From the NCBI GenBank assembly GCA_026260175.1, contig JAKCWW010000020.1:98999-142437 (forward strand): a DNA stretch of 43,439 nucleotides. The letters run 5' to 3'. The translations under genes and the position numbers were made by a program. Positions 22,360-34,106 of the stretch are shown piece after piece. Position 1 is the stretch's first letter; each line of letters opens with the position of its first letter. The notes below the pieces were generated by a model that did no database searches, was not told where the DNA came from, and saw only the letters and a list, made by a program, of their open reading frames with translations. This DNA is from Reticulitermes lucifugus. Lineage: Eukaryota; Arthropoda; Insecta; Blattodea; Rhinotermitidae.

Positions 22360-23657
22360 GTACACACCATGCATCCACCCTGCCAGGTTCTCAGCTGGAA
22401 TCTGGCCGACATTCAAGGAAATAACCTTCCAGGAAGATTTCGGACAAAATAAACCACTTAAAATTCATAAATTAATCTAAGATTGAACTTCTTCAATTAC
22501 AATACGCGTAAATACCTCAAAAGAGGCCGCATTATAAATGTTTTCTTACAGTCGAACTATGAATTTCAAGCTCAGGTTTGGACGAAGGTAGTTTATAAAA
22601 TTCGTCAATATTACTTCGACCTCTTCAGCTGCAAAGGGTGATGTATTGCATTAAGTTAAAAATATTCAGTAACAAGACCATGAATTTGAGTTGTAAATTA
22701 ACTAAAAAGTCGTGAAACTGCGTACATCGCATCTGTTAATAAGTTAATCTAGTTCCGTAGTTTCTCAGAACGTCAAGAGACGTTTTGGGATTAAAAAACA
22801 AATTATGCCTCAGTTGCTTCCTTTACGTATATTAGTTGTCATTCGCCATTAAAGATTTCCAAAGTAATGAAATTCGACAAGTAAATATAAGATGCTTGGA
22901 ACGGCCCATTTCATTCCGATTTATGATTTCCAAGGATAGGTTTGTTCTGACAACTGTGTTAAGTAAATAAGCAACGTAATAAATACATACACATGTAGAT
23001 AACGCTTAAATGAGGAGAACAGTCTCTATAAAACTACTTATTATTCCATAGGAACAATCTGCAGATCAGGATATAAACACAGATTTGCAACGTACTCGTA
23101 TTTTGTAAGCGTGTAAAACTTTATAATTTTAAGGAGACTGTATTACAAAATTTCGAACACAAACTGCTCAGAACAGCCTAAAACCTTTCTCTATAACGAA
23201 TATAATGTTTGATTAATTTAGAATGGTACACATAAATACACTTTATTATTCATGCATGTCACTCTGTGCCGGTATACTAATGAAATAAACGCACTGTGAT
23301 TGACCGGGTACGTGCTACGTGATATTACTTGGAAAAAGTCTATTTTAATGAGAAGAAAGTAGGAGATTCTAACAATGAAGTTATTTTAAGGAGACAGTTT
23401 GTGGCAATGGGCCATAGAAGGAACTCGCTCAAACCGTGTTTAATGAAGGGTATCGGTATTGTGTCAGCTGAATTCTCGGATGGGAGTACGAAGTCGATCG
23501 ATTGCTCCTACAAGCTCCTAGTTTAAGTGTGAATATATGGAGGTTGTCTCCACTCCCACCACATTCCTTCATGTCGTGACGTTTAGGTACAAAGAAAATT
23601 TTGCTTTTGTAAGTTTCCACGACAGTTATTTTTCATATTCTAATCTTCTGCGTTGTG

Positions 23658-23719
23658 ACACCGTGTAGTCTTGTATCAGCAGGTGCATACCAGTATCCAC
23701 CTACAAGACTACACGGTGT
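23658..23719. repeat. Hairpin repeat with perfect 18-bp arms
   Basis: Left arm ACACCGTGTAGTCTTGTA (23658-23675) and right arm TACAAGACTACACGGTGT (23702-23719) are exact reverse complements. An inner AGGTG/CACCT pair lies near the loop. The right-arm text TATCCACCTA...GACTACACGGTGT recurs with small changes at 38168-38197, so it is a dispersed element terminus and not a unique hairpin. Confidence 0.7.
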
Positions 23720-24376
23720 TAAAATGTAGAAGGCCACAATCTGAAATTTGTTTTTAACTTACAACATTTTATAACCAGAATTTATCTTCCTACATGTCCT
23801 ACCTGACACGGTGTTGAGGTTGGAATGAACTGACCCGGCAAGTCTGCATCGCAGTATTTATTACAGGTCTCCTTCGGTCAAGACAAACATACCTGTTGAT
23901 TCAGCAGTTCCTACACACATAAAAGTAAGAGACTGCCAACAGGTTTTACGGTTCAAACTATAAATGTAGTAATTGAACTCTGTGTGTACTACATCCATTT
24001 TGATCAAGCGTCGCGAGCGGATAGTAAGGATTTCTGCTTCGTAATCGAGATATCCGAGTTGATATCTCTGTCACGAGATCGGCTATCGATACTGAAGTTT
24101 CCACGACTTTTCTCAGACTATATAGGCCGACGTCGGAATATTACCTCAAGAAACCCCACAAGTGTTTCCTTCCGCATTTTTGCAAATCATTATTCACAAA
24201 TCATGCCGTCATTCGATGCTACATTATCTGACATATTCAAAGTGTCGTTCAATGAACAGATAATTAGGATCTAATCATTCAATTTGAATCGCAACAACTC
24301 GGGATATAGAAGGATACGTAATGTTTGACCCGGGTTCGATTAAGAGCAGAGTTCTAATTTGTAGCCTAATTTCCGC

Positions 24377-24402
24377 TCGAAAGAGAGAAAGAAAGAAAGA
24401 AA
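24377..24402. repeat. GAAA-type microsatellite
   Basis: A run of GAAA units with GAGA at its start, followed by a looser purine-rich stretch to about 24420. Short and of no visible function. Confidence 0.8.
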
Positions 24403-26155
24403 ATAAAAGACAAAGAAAGCATGAAGACTATGTAATCACCAATCTCCCAATTTAACATTTTGAACCAACTACCCGATCTTAAAACGAAGCTACGTAAGAG
24501 CGTTATGCCACTAGAGGTCACCCCAACTCCGCATGCACTCGTACTTTGTAATTTCCTACAGTCAGTAGTAACAACATGATGTCGAGCGAAATCAATTGAT
24601 CATGTAATGCGTATGGGTGAGCAAAGAAATGCATACAGGGTTTTGTTGGGGAAACCTGAGAACAAAGAGAGCACTTCGTAGATCATTACGTAGATGGGAG
24701 GATAATATTGAAAAGGATCATAAATAAACACGATGGTATGGACAGGACCGGATTTATTTCGCTTGGGATAGGGACAAGTCGCGGGCTGTTGTGAAGGCGG
24801 CAATGAAATTTCGGGTTCCATAAAATTGGGACAATTTCTTTACTGACTGAGGAACTATTAGCTTCTCAATGACTCCGCTCCAGGAGTTAGTTAGCCAGTT
24901 ATTTGGTTGGTTGGTCGGTTCGTTACTTTGTTAGTTAGCAACACTAGCGACACTTCGTTTCGTGTCCTCAAATGTGATAATTTTTAGAAAATATAAAACG
25001 TTTGTTGCAGTAGTATTTTTGCTAACTATATAGGGCTAATAACAAAACTACGGCCAACATAGAAGAATCTTTCCTGTATATGATCGAGTGACTCCCTAGG
25101 TCGCCGCAGTGTCCCCTTCCGTTTAATTTTCCGATAAGGATAATACGTACCTTTAAATACGCCATGACCGTTTATTTCCAAATCCTACCCTACTTACAAC
25201 CATTCAACTCTCCTTGTCACTCTAGGTTATAACGTGTGCAGGCCAAACAGCATTGATAAACAACGTTAAGTATCAGCCATAGAGCATTAATAACAAAAAC
25301 AGTTTTGACAGTCTTCTTAAGAACCCTGACACTGCAACATTGGGCCATATATAAAGGTCTAAATTCTCCCTTGCCCCTACGTTGTTATGCTGCACCCCCG
25401 GACTTCGCCGTCTTGCACATACAAGCAGTGGCTAATAAACAGGCGTCAGAGAGTAATACTCCTGTGACAGTAGCGTCGTGCAGAATAGTCGTGACGCAGC
25501 TGTATACACATCATTTTCAACATTCATTGTCAGTAAAACGAACATGCGATTATATCAGAACTGGGGAATAACAACATTCAATAAACATTCGGGTAATGAC
25601 CACTGTAAATAGTAATTTAGCTCCAGCCAACACCGACTTGATTACAGTTTGTGATTTGATTAAACAGACAGTTCATTATGCTAGCAAACACTAGTTTTGT
25701 TTTAGTGTTTCGTACTTAAACACATATGTCATTCAATTTTTGATATTATTTGTTTCAGTTTATGACCTCAAACAAAAAATTCGCCGATCAGTGACGTACA
25801 TAAAAGTGTAAAGGTTTCACAAAAAATAACAGCCACTGTTATTCACAGAAAGTTCCGTGAAAGAATTGGCGAAAATTCGGGATCGTGTTACAGAGGTCCT
25901 TCGGAGCAACATAATTCCTAAAACCCATGTGTCGATTCGACAACTTCACAGAGTTAAGAGAGCTGTAACCGTCACATAAATGTGTGCTAATGCAGCGAGC
26001 TCTCCATGGTCCAGCTGAGTACTACTGCATACAGACATGGCACCCGCTTTAATCGTTCTGTCCTCAATCTGCTTGTACGCGTCGGCTGGTGTTTGGTGTT
26101 CTGTTACGAAGACCATTCTAATTACCTCTAACACTTATAACGATAAATATGATGC

Positions 26156-26880
26156 ATGCATTCTGTATACGGTTTCGGCAGTAGAACACTTAACGACGAT
26201 ATTCTGGTCGTAGGGTTCCATACCAGATTACACATACATTTTAGAATGTACACAATTTTGAGAAGAACTCGTTCCTTCCCACGGGTCAATGAAAAACGTG
26301 GGCAGTCACGGCTTGTAGAAGACGCTGTTCTGGATCCACTATAGCGAAGCTCATGCACAGTTTTAAGCAAAATTTTCATGAATACTGGCATTTTACAGAC
26401 AGGGGTATGGAGGATTTTGCTCGATTGTAGCTTTTACTCACATCACCTCCAAAACGTGAAAAATTCATTACCCAGAAATCACACCAGCTGCGAACACTTG
26501 TGTGAATTCCTGCCGAAATATCTAAAACTCCTGCCTAGTACAGTGTTCACGGGTAAGGCTCAATTAAAACTTAATGGTATTAACAAAAGGAATTCCGATT
26601 CCCGTGCGCGACAAAATCCACATGAAGCAGTAGAGCGTCACATTCAACAGAGCTTTGCAGCAAATGTGTGGTGAAACCACGCAACTGGACAAGTTCAGCA
26701 GCTGTTTCTTGCGGGAATTTTGTATAAAATGAAATGCCGTTTTAGTTTGAAAGAAGAGGACGAATTTTAACGCAATATTACGAAGCACATTCATGTTTTG
26801 GCAGAAATACTGCGTAGTATTTGGACAAAAATTATCAAGGAAGGTGGAAAGAAAGATGTGTAACGGTGGCATTGTGAGAA
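26156..26880 (+). pseudogene. Tc1/mariner-superfamily (DUF4817-type) transposase relic, internally deleted
   Basis: A single frame gives MHSVYGFG, TRSFPRVNEKRGQSRLVED, a stop at 26342-26344, GVWRILLDCSFYSHHLQNVK, then FTGKAQLKLNGINKRNS, NPHEAVERHIQQSFAANVW and a stop at 26672-26674. The order (HTH with GxFxRVN, then VWRIL..YxxHLQxV, FTDEAQF, NPH..VNVW) matches transposases of this class common in insects. FTDEAQ, which carries the first catalytic Asp, reads FTGKAQ, so Asp is lost. Soon after follows RNITKHIHVLAEILRSIW and KDV-stop-RWHCEKGH, like the family C-terminus. The middle of the catalytic domain, about 100 residues, is missing. The tail assignment is less certain. Confidence 0.65.
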
Positions 26881-28654
26881 AGGTCACCCAAATTAAACAC
26901 GTAACATTTCTCCCACAGAGGTTACACTAAGTCTAACTTCTGCTAAAAAGGTAAGCTAGAAAGAAGGCAGTAGTTGGTACAGTGCATAATCGACGCCGCT
27001 GCTGGCATAAGAAACGAAACTGAACACATTCCGTGGGGACATTCAATGGACTGACGTACGGCGGTCAATCATACACTTACAACCGGTAATTTCCAGTATT
27101 TGCATTACTCACGTTACGTTGCGGCCAACAAATGTTAATGAAAAATGGATAATGTATTCATTGCTAGAGCTTAATTCGATAACGGTGTCAGAACCATCTA
27201 CGGCTTGTAAAGTGTTTTCTCCAAATAACGTCTGGAAGACGCTCCTGGAATTTGGCCAACTCGCCACCGACCACTATGTTTACTAATATACAGCAACGGT
27301 TATACAGAGCGAACCAATCCAATTTCGTAACATATCTTATTTCGTGATATCGAAAAACAAACGAAATATGAAAAGTGACAATAACATTATATAAATGTCA
27401 AGACTATAATATAAAATCCCCCACAATGATTGCACGGTTTACAGAAAAAGGGAGATAAATGATGAAACAGGGACGTGGAACAAATCAAAAAATCAAAAAC
27501 ATATTTCATTAATTACAAAGGTAATAATTTGTTTTTTTGATGTTATTTCGACAATGAAACTTTCGTGTTTCAATGAAACACTGCATAAATCATTCACAGA
27601 AACGTTTTGTACGAAGTTTAAACATCCCCGTGAAAAATATCTTTATTCTCTGAAATTACTGGGGTATATGTTAAGCACATAATGGAACAAGTACAGTTAT
27701 ATCAGAGACATACCACGCATATTTACGTTAAACATCGTCTACTGTCGATTAGCGACAAGGAATCTCATTAAGTACAGTGGAATTGCACACAATTCCAGTC
27801 ATTTACTGAAGTACTGAAGAGGACAGTAAATTCCTCTTTACGTCATCTGGAGAGGTTTGTTGGTCAACATCAGTGGCTGCTAACTATTTTGTCCGGATTT
27901 GATTTCCGGTAGAGGCAGCAGAATTTCATCCCTCAACTACCACGTACATACACATCTGTTTTGGGATGCAATTGGTCTTACATCCAATTGGTAAAGAAAG
28001 TTTAACTTGTACCTAGAAAAAACCGTAAAAACGTATGGGACGCAGAGATAAATCTTAGCGCAATTTCAACATGTTTTACCGCCGAAGAAAGGACATCCTC
28101 CATCCATAGGATTGGAAGCTGATTAGGCGCAAAGGCTTGTCTGCCGATCGAAAAGGAAGCAGACTATAAAGAATATAATCCTGGTGACCAACAATCCTTA
28201 AACAGTCAATTTACTGAGCTCCTCTGGCCACTGCGCGCGTAAAGATAGCCTCGTTCAAAACAGATATTAAAAGGGAGTTTAGTCACAAAATATGAATAAA
28301 ATGCAATTTTAATCTTTTTTCATATACCATCTGTTTCTAGAAGTACGGATGCAGTGTGAAAAAAACAGCAGTGACAAACGAAGGCGAATGGAATTATTTC
28401 TGTTGCCATCACATTTCTTTATTTGCCGATCGATGCAGTGCAAATGTTCGCACAGCTGGTGTAGGAGGTACAGGGGAGTTTGATGCGAAAACATGCAAAC
28501 AAGCTCGGCGTATAAACAATTCCAGGCGTGTGGCTGTAACACTGTACGTAATTAAAACACTCCACGCCATTATATGATCGAATATCGGAAAGAAGGAAGT
28601 TTACAGACCTGTGGTATATGAAGCTGTGTTAATTGGTAATTGGTTAGAAATATT

Positions 28655-28735
28655 TCGGAGGCATTATTGCCTCCATCTTCATGGTAGTCCTCGGCTACCC
28701 GGAAGACAGAGGTAACAAATTCCTCCGAAAAAGCA
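28655..28735. repeat. Foldback with two hammerhead-like arms, decayed
   Basis: The - arm reads ATGAAGA, T, GGAGGC, loop AATAAT, GCCTCC, GAAA. Stem II is a perfect 6 bp, but the 5' core (C3, U4) and the stem III/cleavage side are lost. The inverted + arm (CCCGGAAGACAGAGG...CCTCCGAAAAAG) is more eroded. The arms face each other around GGTAGTCCTCGGCTACC, closely like the centre of 19345-19428. Confidence 0.45.
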
Positions 28736-29202
28736 GGTAAAAATTATCAGTCAACACGAAATCATATCACAGAAGATTATGATTGTGAACAACGTAGTGA
28801 GAACTTCAAACGATACATCGGACAGGATGTTTTCTTTCCTGAGATGCTTCACGGCTTTCTCAGTTTCGTACTAAAACTTCCTGCATAGTACGTCGACGCA
28901 GCTCACGACCTCCTCCCTACAAATTCCTATTTACTCATAATTCATTATTTGCCACCTCATTCGGCTCTATAAACCCTCTAAACTACAAAGAATCTCATTA
29001 AATAACTTAAAAAATAAATCAATATTCACATCGTTTATGGTTCGGTTACCGTCAGTTATTTTATAACCGCTTTCCAATTTTGTAATTTACAATCATCCAG
29101 TGCTGGGAAGAGTGCTAATAACGAACTGTAAGGAGGTGGCTCATTCCGTGTAATCCTCCTTGGTTTGTTCACCCTAAAAATATTTAGCTAAGAGTATAAT
29201 TA

Positions 29203-29405
29203 GCCGATCTCGGTGGCCGCGCGGTGTAATGCGTGGGTCTGCAGCCGCTCGTTTGCTGGGATTGCGGGTTCGAATCCCGCCGGAGCCATGAATGTCTGTC
29301 TGTTGTGATTGTTGTGTACTATCAGGTAGAGGTCTCTGCGACAGGCCGATCACTCGTCCAGAGCAGTCCTCTCGAGTGTTGTGTGCAACTGCAACTGCAT
29401 TCATA
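29203..29405 (+). mobile_element. tRNA-derived SINE (family B), + strand copy
   Basis: Head GCCGATCTCGGTGGCCGCGC, then GCGTGGGTCTGCAGCCGC, box B GGGTTCGAATCCCGCC. The body contains TGTCTGTCTGTTGTGATTG, AGGTAGAGGTCTCTGCGAC, CCGATCACTCGTCCAGAGC. Matches 10850-11091 (-) and 21471-21678 (+). The far 3' body seen at 10850 is not recognised here. Confidence 0.8.
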
Positions 29406-31161
29406 TACATGCAAATATAACTACATGTTCCATGACTCACTTATCTAATTTAAATCACGTCTAAGCTTCTTGGTTTTTAAATTTAATCTAAGACATTTTA
29501 AGTTTTTATTTTATTTTTCAAAATTCTAATGTCCTAGTCATCAGCTGGTTTCTGTGACTGATTTTGGATGAAGGGTAAAAGATGTGAAAAGTTTGATATA
29601 TCGTCTCTGCAATACTGTGTTTTTTTAAATTTCGATTTGAAGGGGGGAAGCTGCAGCTCGGCAGTCCCCCTCTTGGGTGCGCCCCTGCCTCAAGTACACC
29701 GAGCCGGAAGCCTGAAATCTCGCACGGATTAAATTACTGTCAAAGGGCATTTTGTGGTATTAGCGTGTAAATATTTTGAATTCGGCTACAAGTTACAAAG
29801 TTATGCAATCAGGCTACATAAAGCAGCCAGTTACTCAGTGGGGCTTATTTCTTTAGTCATGACGAATTACGCGCTGATTCTGTTCGAAGTTTTTTCTCAA
29901 ACTAAGAATGTTTTAATCGTCTGACACGACACGGACGGAGGATAAGCCCATTTCAAGTTCTACTTACGAGTACACAGGTCAACGCACCACAACCAGATGT
30001 GAGCATATATCCATGTATCGAGTGGGATTCCAACCTTCAACTGCAAGTCAAAAATAGAGTCCTAACAGTCATCAGTGATTAGTTCAAACTAGATGGAGGT
30101 CAGATCTATGTAGGCTAAGTGTGAGTACGAACTTTGTCATCCATTTGACGCGGCTTGACCGTGTTCGTCGTGACCAAGACAGACCACCTTCCCAATCCCT
30201 TTCAATTCACCTACATAATTTTTCTGTTTTCTTATTGGACGTTAAAAACATCTGCAGATAATACGTACACTGCAGTTAAATAACACGCGAACAAACTAAT
30301 TTAGACACTGGACAAAAGTACGTTTAAACAGACTGGTGTGAATTTTGAATATTACAGTTTCAACCGACAGAAAATTGAGAAGACGCCTTTACATAAAACA
30401 TACATGTTTGTGGATGTATATGTACACTACAGTACGGTAAAGCAACATCACTAAATGAATAACAAACTTCAATATATGTATGAAAATACGCACTGGCCCT
30501 GAACTCGGAGTATGAAAAGCTTTTGCAGAGCTGGAGAGGTGAGACTGTGGGTGTGGAACGGAAAGATCGTGCCAGGAAGTTGAATCAGCAAGAAACTCTT
30601 GTTCTCGGGAACGACGATCCGAACAGGTACAGGAAATGACAGAAGGATTGAGCAACTTGCAGTTGTGCATTAAACTAATGGACGGGACTTGACACTGATA
30701 ACAGTTCTGGAGAAAAATATGTGGAAGTAGGTATACGGGCAGAAATGAGGAAAAGGGTGGGTATTAAAATGTTCCCTTGGATGAATATTATGGTATTAAA
30801 ATACGCGTACAATTAGACTTGAATCCATAGAACGGATGATGAAATTTCAAAAGCAGCTTGCTGTATAAATTGGAGAATTGTAAAATCAATTCGCGCTGAC
30901 CACCGTTACGTTCTTCGGCAGGTCGAAGTTGTGAGGAATATATTCTGATTCAAAAATTATAAACAATAAGCCAATGCTGAAAGTTCTACATGAGAAACTT
31001 CACATTTTTGTTGCATGTCTTTTCCATCTGTCATGGCATTTGGCCAGTTACGATTCAAACCTTACTTCTGACAGTAAGAATGCTTCCTCTTCTCGCCGTC
31101 ATAATTACCGAGGGAAACAAATTGCCATCAACAACAACTAGTAAACGTTATATCTTTAATT

Positions 31162-31201
31162 TGGCAACATGTTTCGACCTCAGAGGGTCATTTTCAGGCC
31201 A
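31162..31201 (-). ncRNA. Hammerhead-like motif with G8 to A change
   Basis: On the - strand: stem I TGGC/GCCA (perfect), core CTGAAAA, T, stem II GACC/GGTC with loop CTCTGA, GAAA, C-AT-G, TT. It is the partner of 31352-31391. Core position G8, a general acid/base residue of the hammerhead, is A here, so self-cleavage should be lost. Confidence 0.45.
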
Positions 31202-31351
31202 CTGGTATAAATTAAATAAAAGTAATTGTTTACAATTGTATGAAGGTTTTAACTGAGATATCAATTTTACAATTTTTACAATTTTATAAAATTGTAAAAT
31301 TGAGATCTCAATTCAAAACGTATTACAGTCGTACAATATTCCACTTACTAA

Positions 31352-31391
31352 TGGCCTGAAGATGACCCTCTGAGGTCGAAACATGTTGCTA
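31352..31391 (+). ncRNA. Hammerhead-like motif with complete core
   Basis: Stem I TGGC (31352-31355) pairs with GCTA (31388-31391), with one G-U. The core CTGAAGA is 31356-31362, followed by an extra T. Stem II GACC (31364-31367) pairs with GGTC (31374-31377) around CTCTGA, then GAAA (31378-31381). A one-pair stem III C-G encloses AT, then T16.1 and T17, with predicted cleavage after 31387. All invariant core residues are present. The extra pyrimidine before stem II and the minimal stem III leave activity open. Confidence 0.45.
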
Positions 31392-32029
31392 AATTAAAGA
31401 TATACATTTACTAGTTGTTGACGGCAATTTACTTGCCTCGTTATTTTATCTAACAAAACTGGTTAAAAAACGTATAAATTGTCATAATTTCTGCGCAGCT
31501 TTATTCTTCGAAACCTTCGAGGTCTTCATGGTAAGTTACCATACTCACGATAACTAGCCTAGTGATAGAACTAGATTCTTTTAGGCCTCCAGGCAGGCTT
31601 TTGTACATGCATTTGGATTCAACATGTCGACAGGAAGCATAGAAAACAGACTTCCTGAAATATTAAGAAATCACAGAGAACAAGGTACCAAGGAAAACCT
31701 TCAAAAAGATTCAATGCCGAAAAGAGGGGGGGAAAGCCGATACAAAACCGGGGCATGGCGGTTCGGAAGGGGGCCCGGGGCCTGAATATGTTGCATGTGA
31801 TTTCGTCTTTCACTGTAGTATCAATGTAATTGGGTACTGATTTGTCGTGCTGCTGGCACTTGCAGCCAGCGGACATCTTGCTTACGACGTTTTCTGTTTT
31901 GTTTCCTTAATTTCTCCCTTTCCGATCCGCCCTTGCTAGGGGGGGGGGAGAGCGGAAACATTTTTTGACTGTGTCCCAAACCCGCTCTCGACGGCCGTGA
32001 CTGGAGAACCGAGATCGGGACGATTTAAT

Positions 32030-32658
32030 AGGTGTTCCAGCATTCTCAGTGCTGGATAGTGATGAGTGTCAGGTTCTCATCATAGGCCTACATCTTCAGT
32101 AGAGTGATGTTTTACTATTTTCCAACTGGACATCAAATTCTCACCACGTACACTGAATAAAATATTTTCCCGTCCAGACGGGTATCTTGGACGATGGATT
32201 GTCACCATTCACCCTGAATGTACCCTCAGATGGGTATATTATACTTAAAATTATAGCAATATACCTTCAATACAGTGCTGTATCCCCTTCAAGATAGGTA
32301 CATTAGACGTCAGATTATCATCACGCGTCGTGATTATATCGACGTGTTCGCTTCTAGATGCGTATATTGTATGTCAAACTCTCACAATATATCTTCAGTG
32401 TCGTAACGTGTTTTCTTCCATATCATTACCTTGGACGGCAAATTCTCACCACTTGTATTCATAACAGTGACGTGTTCTCTTCCAAATGGGTACCCTGGAC
32501 GGAAAATTCCCACCATACACCCAGAATATACTGACGTGTTTCCTACCAGATGGGTATATTGTACGTAAACTTCTCACCGTATATCTCAATACAGTGACGT
32601 GTTCTCTTCCAGATGGGTACCCTGGACGTCAAGGTCCCACCGGATATCCTCAATGACG
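32030..32658 (+). repeat. About 64-bp tandem array duplicating the exon C splice acceptor and 5' coding end
   Basis: About ten degenerate units. The block GTGACGTGTTCTCTTCCAG plus ATGGGTACCCTGGACG recurs upstream of exon C. The ATGGG-equivalent positions are 32613 (the real exon), 32550, 32486, 32422, 32358, 32294, 32230 and 32178. Steps are 63, 64, 64, 64, 64, 64 and 52 bp, with two more worn units between 32030 and 32160. The repeated block covers the polypyrimidine tract, the acceptor and about the first 45 exon bases, whose counterparts (for example ATGGGTACCCTGGACGGAAA) stay recognisable. The AG is kept in the units at 32550, 32358, 32294, 32230 and 32178, and lost at 32486 (AA) and 32422. 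Use of the nearest decoy (exon start 32550) is in frame but meets TGA at 32595-32597. Confidence 0.85.
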
Positions 32659-32805
32659 AATCACCAGACGCTGGAATAGCACCTGAGAATGGATCAGTGA
32701 GACTGAGGTGCAAGGCGACAGGAATTCCAGAGCCTACCGTGACGTGGAGGAGAGAGGATAGCAGGAACATCGTGCTGCGACACGACGGCGAGCGGGAGAA
32801 ACAAT
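32613..32805 (+). CDS. Exon C of the DIP/lachesin-like Ig receptor: Ig1-Ig2 linker and first half of Ig domain 2
   Basis: The reading frame gives MGTLDVKVPPDILNDESP, then APENGSVRLRCKATGIPEPT, then VTWRREDSRNIVLRHDG. VPPDIL is the conserved start of Ig2 in DIP/lachesin proteins, LRC supplies the first Ig2 cysteine, and TWRREDxxxIV is the core tryptophan strand. NGS is a possible N-glycosylation site. The acceptor GTTCTCTTCCAG ends at 32612, and the donor is best placed at AAACAAT|GTGAGA, leaving phase 1. The initial ATG is an internal codon, not a start. Frame continuation past 32805 loses all resemblance. The exon providing the second Ig2 cysteine is not in the window. Confidence 0.92.
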
Positions 32806-33606
32806 GTGAGACACACACATGCACAGTGACGTATTCGTTACAAACAGTCAAAACGCAGGCTCCTGTTTTAGTACATTACGGCTGGTCAAACAATCAGCTG
32901 TTTTTAATAAATAATATGAGTTGCGTATGCAGGCTGCATGCATGGGATCGATATGAATGCGCAGAAAATTTTAGTCAGAATATCTGAAGGCGACAGACCA
33001 CTTGGGAAAGATAGACGTAGACTACATGATAATACTAAAATTAATCTCTAAGGAAGCCGGCGTAAGAACGTGGGGAGATATGGCATATTGAGAAGCGCGT
33101 CAACACCTGCGGCTACTTGCGCCTGGCCATATTTGCTGATGTTTTATACAATATGTTGTGTAACTTCAGGAAAATCATATGGTCACTACTTTCTCTTGTA
33201 CTGGTACCTACACAGTTTTTCCTTTTATCTTTTGAAGAGGTCGTTATATTGACCTCTCAACAAACACACACAGCCTAATGTACGTAACTGGAAAACAATC
33301 CAAGACTATTTCAATTATCCTACGGCGTTCCCTTCTCTTTATCTGGAATATTCATAGGCTTTCATCTCCGACATCACAGACTATATCGACCGAAACGTGT
33401 ACACAAAGTGAAGTGTTCCATATTGAAATTGTTTTCCTTTCATGTTTTTTGAACAGTAACCCTATTTCGTATTTCCTTCCGTATGGAAGTAGAGAATTTG
33501 AGCGCATTACTAACTGATTAAATTAACTGAAAATGGTGTTTCAAATTCACGTGATATACGATATGGAGTGGGATGGTAAGATGTATGAATGTATGTACGT
33601 ACGTAG

Positions 33607-33627
33607 GAATGAATGAATGAATGAATG
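33607..33627. repeat. GAAT microsatellite
   Basis: About five perfect GAAT units following a GTAC-rich stretch (TGTATGTACGTACGTAGG). Confidence 0.85.
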
Positions 33628-33879
33628 CTTGTTTTGAGATTTGAAATTTTTCACAACCAGACTTAGCTATAATAAATGAACAAAATACATAAGTAGGCCT
33701 ACAATATAGTACAAAAAATTTCATTTTTTGTAAACATAACTATTTTTAATTAATTATTCCGATTCAAATTGCTTTCTCATGCTGTATACGATAAAGTTGA
33801 ACAATCATGAAGGGCATTATTAAATAACTGAATGGATCACAGGTCTTCTTGCGAAGGTCACAGTACGCCTGCTGGTCAA

Positions 33880-33985
33880 GCAATTTCTATCATTTGCGAA
33901 ACCCGAAATGTCATACCTGTATTCACAAGCGACCCTAACTGAGCCTACTGAATCCAGTCCCGCCCTCATGTAGTACTTTTAAGAC
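33880..33985 (+). repeat. Dispersed repeat R2, copy 3
   Basis: CCCGAAATGTCATACCTGTA, TTCACAAGCGACCCTAAC and GAGCCTACTGAATCCAGTCC repeat the phrases of 6306-6425 in order. Further to the right, TTTTAAGACTCATCTTAATATTG loosely recalls text near 42700, so the full repeat may be longer. Confidence 0.45.
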
Positions 33986-34106
33986 TCATCTTAATATTGT
34001 ACTTCTATTTATGTCCAGATCTTGCAAGTGACCTCATCTTTTCAGGTTTTCAACAGTGTCTGTTATGTCATAGGATGCGTGATTTTTGGCTTCCGCCATG
34101 GTGTAC

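Larger units (their letters stand above)
31122..31427. mobile_element. Foldback element with two back-to-back hammerhead-like arms
   Basis: Left arm 31122-31201 and right arm 31352-31427 are inverted copies differing only by a few substitutions and two short gaps. They start at the ends TTGCC(A/G)TCAACAAC and reach inward to TGGCC. Each arm holds a hammerhead-like motif pointing outward: - strand on the left, + strand on the right. The 150-nt centre contains an AT-rich palindrome near 31261-31302. Inverted LTR-like repeats with hammerheads are known from Penelope-like elements, which is the most likely source, but no reverse transcriptase is present between the arms. Confidence 0.6.
22360..32612 (+). 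other. Intron between exons B and C (about 10.3 kb)
   Basis: Bounded by GTACACA and GTTCTCTTCCAG. It holds a hairpin at 23658-23719, a DNA-transposase relic at 26156-26880, hammerhead-like foldbacks at 28655 and 31122, a family B SINE at 29203 and the splice-site array at its 3' end. I see nothing assignable in 22450-23650, 23730-24370, 24410-26150, 26900-28650, 29410-31120 and 31430-32030. The 96-residue frame at 23984-24274 resembles no family I know. Confidence 0.75.

Noticed and set aside
23984..24274. 96-codon + strand frame as a small gene
   Set aside because: No start context, domain, splice signals or family resemblance. Length is within chance expectation for this composition.
29635..29700. 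Second hAT-like end (CCCCTCTTGGGTGCGCCCCTG)
   Set aside because: Only one terminus-like stretch, with no partner repeat or target duplication. Too weak to list.
31725..31960. G-rich runs (GGGGGGG) as possible G-quadruplex or regulatory sites
   Set aside because: Single homopolymer runs without four spaced G-tracts. Likely worn repeat sequence or simple sequence.
32806..32987. Continuation of the exon C frame to 32987
   Set aside because: Protein resemblance stops at the GTGAGA donor. The extra residues have no Ig pattern.
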